From: Betaproteobacteria bacterium
Lineage (GTDB): Bacteria > Pseudomonadota > Gammaproteobacteria > Burkholderiales > Usitatibacteraceae
DNA length: 14,857 nt
Direction: 5' to 3'
Assembly: GCA_025362705.1 (NCBI GenBank)
Contig: JANYFH010000387.1
Coordinates: 1 to 14,857, forward strand
Part shown: one piece after another, positions 1 to 7,050 of the stretch
Position numbering within the stretch: position 1 is the stretch's first letter
Layout: each line of letters begins with the position of its first letter
Made by a program: the position numbers and the translations under genes
The notes under the pieces: model-generated
Seen by the model: only the letters and a program-made list of their open reading frames with translations
The model's database searches: none
What the model was told of the DNA's origin: nothing

Positions 1-1
1 A

Positions 2-760
2 TATTTCAAAAATATTGCGCAGACAAAAACCCTGATTCAACTCCTGCAGGAACGCAGCGACATCCAGGAGCACTCGGGTGATGATATGCGCACCAAGTTC
101 GCCAACTACAGCCTCGAGCTGCAGGAAGTATTGATCGGCACACCGCGCGCGCAAATCAATGCGCTCGGTATTGCAGATGGATCGATCGAACAGATTCTCA
201 TACAACTGCGTGAACGCCAGATCGCCGTGGAGCAGGTGGAGACCTATCGCCTGCAAGAGGCGGCGGCACTGCAAGAGCGCACCTTGCGCGAGCAGCAGGC
301 TGTCGCTGCACAGCAAACCAACATTACCGGCTCGGTACTATCGATCCAGATCAGGGAGAACGAAGGTAAAGCGGTACTCGCACACGCGAAGCAACAAGCC
401 GAGACGATTCAGGTTACCGCCAAAGCCACGGCTGACCGCGTGCGCATCGAAGGCCAGGGGGATGCCGACCGCATTCGTGCAATAGGTCTCGCTGACGCAG
501 ACAAGATCCGCGCGACCGGCTTGGCACAAGCTGAAGCGACGGCCAAGCAAGTGGAAGCGTTTGGTGGCCCCGAGTATCAGCTCAACAGCCAGGTGCTGAT
601 GCGCTTCGCGCAAGCAATTGAGAATGGCAAGCTGCCGTTGGTACCGAATATTGTGCTTGGTGGCGACGGCAAGTCCGGCAGTGGATCGCTGGTTGAGGCG
701 ATGCTGGCGATGATGCTGGCGCAAAAAACATCGTCTGAAAAGCTGGCGGTTTTGCAGTAG
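2..760 (+). CDS. SPFH/Band 7 (flotillin/stomatin-like) membrane-associated protein, 5' partial
   Basis: The frame is open from base 2 to a TAG at 758-760, giving 252 residues of a protein whose N-terminus lies outside the window. An internal ATG at 86 is not a likely start because coding sense continues upstream (YFKNIAQTKTLIQLLQERSD). The visible part shows the end of an SPFH domain (FANYSLELQEVLIGTPR), then a long Gln/Glu/Ala/Arg-rich coiled coil. Within it, 431-529 encodes three successive 11-residue units (ADRVRIEGQGD, ADRIRAIGLAD, ADKIRATGLAQ), a hendecad pattern expected of SPFH C-terminal coils. A Gly/Ser-rich linker (GGDGKSGSGS) and a hydrophobic Leu/Met/Ala tail follow. SPFH proteins assemble into large membrane-bound rings and organise membrane microdomains or associated proteases; the specific partner here is unknown. 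It is convergent with the Bug gene. The family call is firm; the subfamily is not. Confidence 0.85.
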   Translation, partial: YFKNIAQTKTLIQLLQERSDIQEHSGDDMRTKFANYSLELQEVLIGTPRAQINALGIADGSIEQILIQLRERQIAVEQVETYRLQEAAALQERTLREQQAVAAQQTNITGSVLSIQIRENEGKAVLAHAKQQAETIQVTAKATADRVRIEGQGDADRIRAIGLADADKIRATGLAQAEATAKQVEAFGGPEYQLNSQVLMRFAQAIENGKLPLVPNIVLGGDGKSGSGSLVEAMLAMMLAQKTSSEKLAVLQ

Positions 761-768
761 ATCAATCG

Positions 769-798
769 CATGCGGCCCCATATTCCCGGGGTCGCATG
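769..798. terminator. Hairpin between convergent SPFH and Bug genes, possible bidirectional terminator
   Basis: CATGCGGCCCC (769-779) pairs with GGGGTCGCATG (788-798) around an 8-nt loop, giving 11 bp with one G-T wobble. It lies 8 bases past the SPFH stop and 27 bases past the Bug stop, where a shared terminator would be expected. Neither strand has a proper T-run after the stem, so it may instead block 3' exonucleases or work with Rho. Confidence 0.45.
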
Positions 799-825
799 AG
801 TATACTCAACCTGTCGCAGGGCTTT

Positions 826-1803
826 TCAATGCTCCGACTTCATGCCTGCTTTCCTGGCAATCTTGCCGAGACGCTCGCGTTCGGTCGCGATGAATTTTAC
901 AAACTCCGCAAGCGTGCCGGGTGCTGGCTCAATACCGCCAGGGATAAAACGATCCTGCAACTCTTTCGATTTCAATACCGCCTGAATTTCGGCGTGCATT
1001 TTCTCGATGATCGCCTGCGGCGTACCTTTAGGCGCGAACAATCCCGCCCAGTGGCCGATACGCACGCTGGCGAAGCCCTGCTCGGCCGTGGTGCTGATGG
1101 AAGGATAGGCCGAAATGCGCGTTGGCCACGTTGCGGCAAGCGCCTTCAGTTTTCCCGCCTTGATGTGCGGCAGCACCACCACGCTTGACTCTGATGTCGC
1201 GGTCACTTGATTGCCCAGTACCGCGGTGACGCTCTCCTGGCCGCTCTTGAAGGGAATCGCCGTGAACTCCGCGCCGCTGGCTTCCTTCAGCATTTCGATG
1301 ACGAAATGCGGCGTGGAACCTGAACCAGCCGTTGCGAAATTATCACCGCCTTTGCCTTGAGCTTTCGCGTGAGCGACAAACTCCTTCAAGGTATTGAAAG
1401 GTGCACTTGGATGCACAACAATGACCGACGGACTGACCGCGATCATGCCGACGGGCACCAGATCACTATCGGCATACAGCATTTTTTCATTGAGAAAACT
1501 ATTGGTGACCACACCCGCCGCGCCAATAAGGAATATGTAGCCATCAGCTTTGGATTTCGCCACGTAATCGGTGCCGATCATCGCACCGGCACCAGGTTTG
1601 TTTTCAATGACGATCGGCTGGCCGATGCGTTTTGCGATTGCCTCCGCTGCCGAACGCGCCACCAGGTCGTTCGCGCCACCCGGCGAAAACGGCACCACCC
1701 ATTTCAACGGGCGATCCGGCCATGTCTGCCCTTGTGTATATGTGGCACCGATTGAAAATATTATCGCGGACATCGCGATCAACAGGCGCCGAAGGAAAAT
1801 CAT
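826..1803 (-). CDS. Bug/TctC-family periplasmic solute-binding receptor
   Basis: A 325-residue extracytoplasmic receptor of the Bug family (tripartite tricarboxylate transporter substrate-binding type), which captures small carboxylates, amides or related solutes in the periplasm. An N-terminal hydrophobic signal (MIFLRRLLIAMSAIIFSIGA) is followed by the typical mature start QTWPDRP, then WVVPFSPGGANDLVAR, the family loop ENKPGAGAMIGTDYVAK, and ATAGSGSTPHF. Length fits the family (about 320). I chose ATG 1803 over ATG 1815 because a GGAG (1813-1810) sits 6 nt before 1803, whereas nothing comparable precedes 1815. No TctA/TctB membrane partners are in the window, so it is an orphan receptor, as is common in betaproteobacteria. 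It lies 45 nt downstream of the S46 peptidase on the same strand and could be co-transcribed with it. The ligand cannot be told from sequence. Confidence 0.9.
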   Translation of the reverse strand: MIFLRRLLIAMSAIIFSIGATYTQGQTWPDRPLKWVVPFSPGGANDLVARSAAEAIAKRIGQPIVIENKPGAGAMIGTDYVAKSKADGYIFLIGAAGVVTNSFLNEKMLYADSDLVPVGMIAVSPSVIVVHPSAPFNTLKEFVAHAKAQGKGGDNFATAGSGSTPHFVIEMLKEASGAEFTAIPFKSGQESVTAVLGNQVTATSESSVVVLPHIKAGKLKALAATWPTRISAYPSISTTAEQGFASVRIGHWAGLFAPKGTPQAIIEKMHAEIQAVLKSKELQDRFIPGGIEPAPGTLAEFVKFIATERERLGKIARKAGMKSEH

Positions 1804-1848
1804 TTTGTACTCCATTGAAAAGGTAGTGTTGCGTTCGCGGCTGCCGTA

Positions 1849-3924
1849 TTACCGTACCGGGATTTCTGCAAGTAACTCCGTAGCACCATAAATATTCTTC
1901 AACGATTCGAGAATACCGCCGCTGGTAACGCCGATAGTGCGATTGACGGTTGAATCAAACCAGAACGCACCGCCATGCGAGTGAACATTGCCATCGAAGG
2001 CGAGCCCAACAATCTCGGCCTTGCGGTTAATCATCGGGCTACCGGAATTACCACCGATGATGTCATTGGTCGTCACGAAATTGTAGCTTTGGCCGAGATT
2101 GATTTTGCCCTTTGCAGCAAGCCATGAAGCCGGCAAGGCATAAGGCTCGGCACCGGTGTGGCGCTTGAATGCACCGCCGAAATCGGTGAACGGTGCAACT
2201 GGCTTGCCGCGCTCCGTCCAGCCTTGCACATCGCCAAAACTCAAGCGAAGCGTACCAGTCGCATCGGGATAAACCTTGGTACCGAGCTGCGCAAAGCGGG
2301 CCTTGGCGATCAACTCGGCATTTTTCTGCTCCACCGCACTGACTTCGTTTTCAAATCGCTTGCGGATGGCGCGTGCGCGCGCGTCGGTGGCGAGAACCAG
2401 TTGAATAAAGGGATCATCGGATTTATCGATCACAGCGCGATCATCCTGCTTCGCCTGCCACAGCGCCTTGCGCACAGCGATATCGCCCAGCTTGGTACCA
2501 TCCACCAATCGCGCCGCTACCTGTGCAGGCGATTCCTTGCCCAGCACCTGCACGACGAAGGGGTCATCGGTACCCAGCCATTCACGCACTTTGGTGAGTG
2601 ACCACTCGAGCTTCACCTTTTCAAATTCCGGATAGATTGGCGCGGGTGAAAACAGTTGCCGCTCAACGACTGGCAACCGGCTATTCGAAAATTCCGGCAA
2701 TCGCAGGCCATCGGCTTTGCTGCGCTCAGTGGCACCACGTACCAATGTACGTGCGATCGCATAGTAACGGGTCTGGAACGCACGTCCGGTTTCAACGGCA
2801 TCGTATTCCGCTGCGATTTCGCGCGCGACCACCTGCGCGCGGGCAATTGCTTCCCACGGGTCGCCGATCTCTTTTTTCAATGCAGGATTGCCCGCGATGA
2901 ATTTCTTCAGCGATTCTTCTTCAGCGCGTTTGCGTTTCAACAAATCCGGCGCCAGAAGTGCATCGAGCTCGCCGTTCGTGACCTTGATTCCATTTTCCAA
3001 AAAAAATAAATCATTGCCGGCGATGCGCGCCTGCTCAGTACCCAACTTGCGATATTGGGTGAGCAGGCCGCGCAGCTCCGCACCACGACGCAAGGTATTG
3101 AGCAAGCGCACATCACGCAAGGTCTCAAGTTGCGCGACGGTGAGCAACCGGTTGGTGCGGCCAGGTGAACCTGATGTGAACACGAGTTCGCCTGCCTTCG
3201 CCCCGTCTTTGCTGAACGGGAAATAATTGGTGACTATTGCCGGTTTGCCGTTTTCATAGGCGCGCAGGATTGCCGCATCCAGACCGAAGCGGGGGTAATT
3301 GAAATTGTCCGGGTCGCCGCCAAAATTTGGCGCGGCATCTTCAGGCGCCCACACCAGGCGGGCATCCGAATAACGATGATAGCGATAGAGATGGTATTGG
3401 CCGCCTTGATATAGCGTGACCACGCTGCAGCGCACCATGGCTTTGTTCTCGCCGACGCAGTCGCTATCGAGTTTGGCCTTCACAGCGTTCTGCGCATTTT
3501 TGTAAGCCTCGCCCGTGAGGCCTTTGGTGGCAGCATTCACGACGGCCGTGACGTCCTTGATTTCCTCCAAACGGCTCAGTTCAGTCGTGGGACATTTCAT
3601 TTCGTCCTCACGTTTACGTGCAAGCAGGCCATCGATCAGGTAATTTTTCTGGGCGCTGGAAATCTGTTGCAAACAGCCGGCAACGCAATGGTGGTTAGTG
3701 AGCACCAGACCTTCAGGTGAAATGAACGAGGCCGAGCATCCGCCGGTGCTTACCGAGGAGCGCATCACATTGTCGACCCAGGCTTTGTCGGCAGTGAAAT
3801 CGTATTTGGTTTTGAGCTGTTCGCGGGGCAGGTTGTCAAAAGTCCACATGCCTTCGTTCGCAAATCCAATGGTCGGCACCAGCAGTACGCCGATGAGGAG
3901 CATAACGCGATGATTCATGTTCAT
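1849..3924 (-). CDS. S46-family dipeptidyl-peptidase (DPP7/DPP11 type), exported
   Basis: A 691-residue serine exopeptidase that removes dipeptides from peptide N-termini, expected in the periplasm or on the outer surface. A signal peptide covers about residues 1-22 (MNMNHRVMLLIGVLLVPTIG, then FA/NEGMW). The chymotrypsin-like triad is visible: His79 in LVLTNHHC, Asp216 in FGLDAAILRAY (after the family motif FGGDPDNFNYPR), and Ser627 in GGNSGSPMIN. Spacing and total length match S46 enzymes. Eighteen residues after the Ser lies Gly645 in LAFDGN; known DPP11 enzymes carry Arg here (acidic P1 preference) and DPP7 enzymes Gly (broad or hydrophobic preference), so DPP7-like specificity is inferred. 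An AAAGGA lies 4 nt before ATG 3924; an in-frame ATG at 3918 is also possible. The gene is divergent from rdgC and upstream of the Bug receptor gene. Confidence 0.9.
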   Translation of the reverse strand: MNMNHRVMLLIGVLLVPTIGFANEGMWTFDNLPREQLKTKYDFTADKAWVDNVMRSSVSTGGCSASFISPEGLVLTNHHCVAGCLQQISSAQKNYLIDGLLARKREDEMKCPTTELSRLEEIKDVTAVVNAATKGLTGEAYKNAQNAVKAKLDSDCVGENKAMVRCSVVTLYQGGQYHLYRYHRYSDARLVWAPEDAAPNFGGDPDNFNYPRFGLDAAILRAYENGKPAIVTNYFPFSKDGAKAGELVFTSGSPGRTNRLLTVAQLETLRDVRLLNTLRRGAELRGLLTQYRKLGTEQARIAGNDLFFLENGIKVTNGELDALLAPDLLKRKRAEEESLKKFIAGNPALKKEIGDPWEAIARAQVVAREIAAEYDAVETGRAFQTRYYAIARTLVRGATERSKADGLRLPEFSNSRLPVVERQLFSPAPIYPEFEKVKLEWSLTKVREWLGTDDPFVVQVLGKESPAQVAARLVDGTKLGDIAVRKALWQAKQDDRAVIDKSDDPFIQLVLATDARARAIRKRFENEVSAVEQKNAELIAKARFAQLGTKVYPDATGTLRLSFGDVQGWTERGKPVAPFTDFGGAFKRHTGAEPYALPASWLAAKGKINLGQSYNFVTTNDIIGGNSGSPMINRKAEIVGLAFDGNVHSHGGAFWFDSTVNRTIGVTSGGILESLKNIYGATELLAEIPVR

Positions 3925-4182
3925 AAAATCCTTTCGGGAGAGACGCGGCCGAGGAAAAAGGCGCGCATGAAAGACGACAGGATACTCGTACGGCGACGAA
4001 ATTTACACCACCCATTGTGTTTGCGGCGACGCTTGTCGCAGCGACGCAACAGTCCGGGGCAGGCTCAGCTGATGACACAGTGCGGTATACGGTAAGCGGG
4101 CACCGATATTGCGTAATTAAATTCAGCCTCGCGGTTCGCGTGCATAGACTCATATAAACTACGACGCTTTTCGCGGGGCTTT
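3925..4182. promoter_or_regulatory. Divergent intergenic region, S46 peptidase / rdgC
   Basis: These 258 bp contain no convincing gene and must hold the promoters of both divergent genes. Toward rdgC, TATAAA at 4153-4158 is a plausible -10 box located 24 nt before the ATG, but no good -35 hexamer lies 16-18 bp upstream. Toward the peptidase I see no clear sigma-70 pair. A GCGAC/GTCGC inverted repeat at 4026-4039, flanked by TTGCG and CGCAA, is too weak to call an operator. Confidence 0.4.
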
Positions 4183-5091
4183 ATGTGGTTCAGGAATTTG
4201 CAGGTTTATCGTTTCCCCGCTCCCTGGAAAATCAGCGCATCCAACCTGGAAGAGCAATTGGGGCGTCACGCCTTTCGTGCCGCGTCCGGTTATGAAATGC
4301 AGTCCCGGGGCTGGATGTCGCCACGCGACGACGGCGGACTGGTGCACTCGGTGAATGGCCAGATGCTTATTACAACGTGCACGGAAAAAAAACTGCTGCC
4401 AGCATCCGTCATCAAGGAAGGTATCAAGACGAAAGCTGTTGATGCAGAGCAGCAGCAAGGCTACAAGCCGGGCCGCAAGCAATTGCGCGAAATCAAAGAA
4501 CAAGTCACCGATGAACTGTTACCGCGCGCCTTCAATGTGCGCAGGCATTCAGGAGTCTGGATCGATCCGGCCAATGGATGGCTGGTCATCGATGCCGGAT
4601 CTACCGGGAAAGCTGAGGACATCGTGACGCTGCTGTACAAATCGATCGATGACTTCACACTCGATCGGCTCGATACCAGCGTTTCACCGGGCGCCGCAAT
4701 GACGGCGTGGCTGGCCAATGACGATGTGCCGCACGGATTCTCGATCGATCAGGAAACCGAATTACAGTCGCCGGTTGAGGAAAAAGCCACAGTGCGTTTC
4801 GTTCGCCATGCGCTCGACCCGAAGGAAGTACAGCGACATATTGCCGCTGGTAAACAATGCACGCGACTCGCGCTGACGTGGGCCGACCGCGTTTCATTTG
4901 TACTAACTGAATCGTTGATCCTTAAACGCATTGTGCCGGTGGATGTTATCGTCGAAGGTGAGGCCGCGCCAGCGCAAAACGACGATGAACGCTTCGATGC
5001 GGATTTCACGCTGATGACTGGTGAGTTGCAGCGGCTGATTGCGGATCTGGTGATGGCCCTGGGCGGATTGCAAGACGGTCAGCAGAAGTAG
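4183..5091 (+). CDS. rdgC: Recombination-associated protein RdgC
   Basis: A 302-residue protein matching RdgC in length (Escherichia coli has 303) and in signature segments: the N-terminal MWFRNLQVYRF, the G-W-x-x-P region SRGWMSPRDD with GGLVHSVNGQMLI, the LLPASVIKEGIKTK helix, and LLPRAFN at 113-118. The acidic C-terminal helix ends in LIADLVMALGG. RdgC forms a ring-shaped dimer around double-stranded DNA and restrains RecA-dependent recombination; it acts on the nucleoid. The start is the only reasonable one because family members begin at this Met-Trp-Phe. The ribosome site is weak (GGGG, then CTTT before ATG). It is a single-gene unit, divergent from the S46 peptidase and convergent with thrC. 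Confidence 0.95.
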   Translation: MWFRNLQVYRFPAPWKISASNLEEQLGRHAFRAASGYEMQSRGWMSPRDDGGLVHSVNGQMLITTCTEKKLLPASVIKEGIKTKAVDAEQQQGYKPGRKQLREIKEQVTDELLPRAFNVRRHSGVWIDPANGWLVIDAGSTGKAEDIVTLLYKSIDDFTLDRLDTSVSPGAAMTAWLANDDVPHGFSIDQETELQSPVEEKATVRFVRHALDPKEVQRHIAAGKQCTRLALTWADRVSFVLTESLILKRIVPVDVIVEGEAAPAQNDDERFDADFTLMTGELQRLIADLVMALGGLQDGQQK

Positions 5092-5113
5092 TAAATGCTG
5101 TCATGGCAATCAA

Positions 5114-5181
5114 AAAACACAAGCGCTGGCGCGGTGTTCAGGACATTTATGCTCTGAAACCTGCGCCAGTGCTTGCGTTTT
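5114..5181. terminator. Long two-tier hairpin, bidirectional terminator between rdgC and thrC
   Basis: The arm at 5114-5132 pairs with 5163-5181 over 19 positions with one A-C mismatch and one G-T wobble. Inside it a second stem forms: GGT (5133-5135) with ACC (5159-5161) and TTCAG (5137-5141) with CTGAA (5154-5158), leaving a 12-nt loop. Read on the minus strand the stem is followed by a run of six T, so it is a good intrinsic terminator for the alaC-to-thrC cluster. On the plus strand the tail is only four T (5178-5181), part of the stem, so termination of rdgC would be weaker. Confidence 0.75.
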
Positions 5182-5232
5182 ACAAAATGTACATCGACAC
5201 ACGCACGACTGCTTCAGGCGACCGCCACATTT

Positions 5233-6669
5233 TCAGCCGTTGATCTTGCCCGCAATAAATCGCTTGATCGCCAACGCGTCCGCATCCATCAGCTCAAACC
5301 GTTGCGGGAGATTTTCAATGTCGTCCAACGCAGCGGGCCGCACAGGTTTTCTGCCCAGCGCTTCAACCATGCTCGATTCAAATTTGGCGGGCAACGCTGT
5401 CTCAAGACAAACCAACGGGACACCGTGTTCCCGGTGCTCTAATGCGACCTTCAATCCGTCGGCCGTATGCGTATCGATCTCAATCCCGTATTTCTCCCAG
5501 ACCATGCGAATGATTGCGATACGATCTGCGTGCATGCTCCGTCCGGAGATGAATCCAAACGCCGGCATGCGTTTCCAGACATCCGCGCATTCGGAAACAT
5601 CGAAACCACCCTCATGATCCACCTTGCGCATGAGTTCCCGCACGGCGGCCGGATCACGCCACAACAGGTCATACAGGAATCGTTCGAAGTTCGACGCTTT
5701 GGAAATGTCCATCGACGGGCTGGAGGTCTGTCTGGTCTCCGCCGCTTTGCGCTGGCGATAGCGCCCAGTACGGAAAAATTCGTCGAGCACGTCGTTTTCG
5801 TTGGTGGCAACAATGAGGTGTCGGACCGGCAGGCCCATCATGCGCGCGATATGTCCGGCGAGTACATTGCCGAAATTGCCCGAAGGCACCGCGAACGATA
5901 CTTTCTCTTCATTCGACGATGTCACCGCAAAGTAGCCTTTGAAGTAATACACCACCTGCGCAACGATGCGGCCCCAGTTGATCGAATTGACTGCACCGAT
6001 TTTGTATTTCGCCTTGAATACGAGATCGTTGGAAACGGCTTTCACGACATCCTGGCAATCGTCAAATACGCCACGCACCGCGATGTTGAAAATATTTTCG
6101 TCCTGCAAGGAGAACATTTGCGCGCACTGAAACGGCGACATTTTTTCATGCGGGCTCAGCATGAACAGGCGTACGCCATGCTTGCCTTTCATGGCGTATT
6201 CGGCGCTCGATCCAGTATCGCCAGACGTGGCACCGAGGATGTTGATCTCAGCACTACGTTTGGCCAGTACGTATTCGAACAGGTTACCCAGAAACTGCAT
6301 CGCCATGTCTTTGAAGGCGAGCGTTGGACCATTCGACAACTGCAAAATATGCAGATCCGGCTCCAGAGTACGCAGAGGCGTAATTTCTTCGCTGCCGAAC
6401 ACCTGCGGCGTGTAGGTCTTGTTGATGATCGCTTTAAGATCATCTGCCGGAATATCGTCGGCATAGTGGCTGATGATGGCAAACGCGAGATCGGCATAGC
6501 TGAGACCGCGCATCGAAGTGAGTTCGTCGGCACTCAACACCGGGTATGACTGCGGCAAAAACAACCCGCCATCCGGTGCCAGACCTTCAAGCAGGATGTC
6601 ACAGAATGATTTCGCTGGTTCTTCAGGCGCTGATCCGGCCCCGCGAGTGCTGATGTATCGCATGCTCAT
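5233..6669 (-). CDS. thrC: Threonine synthase
   Basis: A 478-residue, PLP-dependent cytoplasmic enzyme converting O-phosphohomoserine to threonine. The start matches the family (MRYISTRG), followed by LLEGLAPDGGLFLP. The PLP-binding lysine is Lys120 in GPTLAFKDMAMQ, and the phosphate-binding region ILGATSGDTGSSAE is intact. The frame stays open upstream to a GTG at 6774, but that would add 35 non-conserved residues lying inside the VOC gene. ATG 6669 overlaps the VOC stop as ATGA and has GGAG (6681-6678) 8 nt upstream, so translation is probably coupled. Length is in the range of the longer proteobacterial ThrC form. It is the last gene of the cluster; the hairpin at 5114-5181 follows. Confidence 0.95.
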   Translation of the reverse strand: MSMRYISTRGAGSAPEEPAKSFCDILLEGLAPDGGLFLPQSYPVLSADELTSMRGLSYADLAFAIISHYADDIPADDLKAIINKTYTPQVFGSEEITPLRTLEPDLHILQLSNGPTLAFKDMAMQFLGNLFEYVLAKRSAEINILGATSGDTGSSAEYAMKGKHGVRLFMLSPHEKMSPFQCAQMFSLQDENIFNIAVRGVFDDCQDVVKAVSNDLVFKAKYKIGAVNSINWGRIVAQVVYYFKGYFAVTSSNEEKVSFAVPSGNFGNVLAGHIARMMGLPVRHLIVATNENDVLDEFFRTGRYRQRKAAETRQTSSPSMDISKASNFERFLYDLLWRDPAAVRELMRKVDHEGGFDVSECADVWKRMPAFGFISGRSMHADRIAIIRMVWEKYGIEIDTHTADGLKVALEHREHGVPLVCLETALPAKFESSMVEALGRKPVRPAALDDIENLPQRFELMDADALAIKRFIAGKING

Positions 6670-7049
6670 GTCAACGACTCCGGCAAACGCCACGGTGGAT
6701 TCAAACGGTTGCTGCCAGCCTGGAACAGGCAGATTGGGTTGCCACCGGGATCGCGCAATCGCGCCTCGCGCCACAGCCAGCGTTCGTCGCTGGGATCGCT
6801 GTCAAATTGCAAACCCACTGCCTTCAAACGATTGACCAGCACATCAAGATCATCGTTTTCAAAATAAACAACCGTCGATGGATTCATTGCGGGCTCACCG
6901 GCGTGAATCGAAAATGTGCTTTCGCCTTCCGGGCACACGAAGCGTGCGTAATGCGGACTCATGACGATCAGTTTCAAACCGAGCTTGACGTAAAACGCCA
7001 CCGCAGTGTCGATATTGCTGACGGTGACAGTCACTTGGTTGAGTCGCAT
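6666..7049 (-). CDS. VOC/glyoxalase-fold protein inside the threonine cluster
   Basis: A 127-residue protein of the vicinal oxygen chelate superfamily. Two beta-alpha-beta-beta-beta modules are visible: MRLNQVTVTVSNIDTAVAFY begins the first, and VVYFENDDLDVLVNRLKAVG the second. The closing motif is ARLRDPGGNPICLFQAG, the usual RDPDGN with Gly for Asp. The usual first metal-binding His in strand 1 is replaced by Gln5, so a classic glyoxalase I or dioxygenase metal site is not certain. It is read 1 nt after the hom stop (TGA-A-ATG) and its own TGA overlaps the thrC ATG, so it is embedded between two threonine-pathway genes. The substrate is unknown; a role in threonine synthesis or in clearing a reactive intermediate would be inference from position only. 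Confidence 0.85.
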   Translation of the reverse strand: MRLNQVTVTVSNIDTAVAFYVKLGLKLIVMSPHYARFVCPEGESTFSIHAGEPAMNPSTVVYFENDDLDVLVNRLKAVGLQFDSDPSDERWLWREARLRDPGGNPICLFQAGSNRLNPPWRLPESLT

Positions 7050-7050
7050 T

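Noticed and set aside
338..781. A 147-codon minus-strand frame opposite the SPFH gene
   Set aside because: It overlaps conserved SPFH coiled-coil coding sequence and has an antisense-type His/Arg/Leu-rich composition.
1804..1815. Upstream ATG at 1815 as the Bug gene start (MEYKM...)
   Set aside because: No ribosome site precedes it, whereas GGAG lies 6 nt before ATG 1803, which also begins a normal signal peptide.
4021..4049. Inverted repeat TTGCG...CGCAA with inner GCGAC/GTCGC in the S46/rdgC divergent region
   Set aside because: The arms are offset by a 5-nt bulge and are GC-rich like their surroundings; too weak for an operator call.
5467..6549. A 360-codon open frame on the plus strand opposite thrC
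   Set aside because: It is entirely antisense to a well-supported threonine synthase, lacks any recognisable domain, and is the kind of long shadow frame that codon bias produces.
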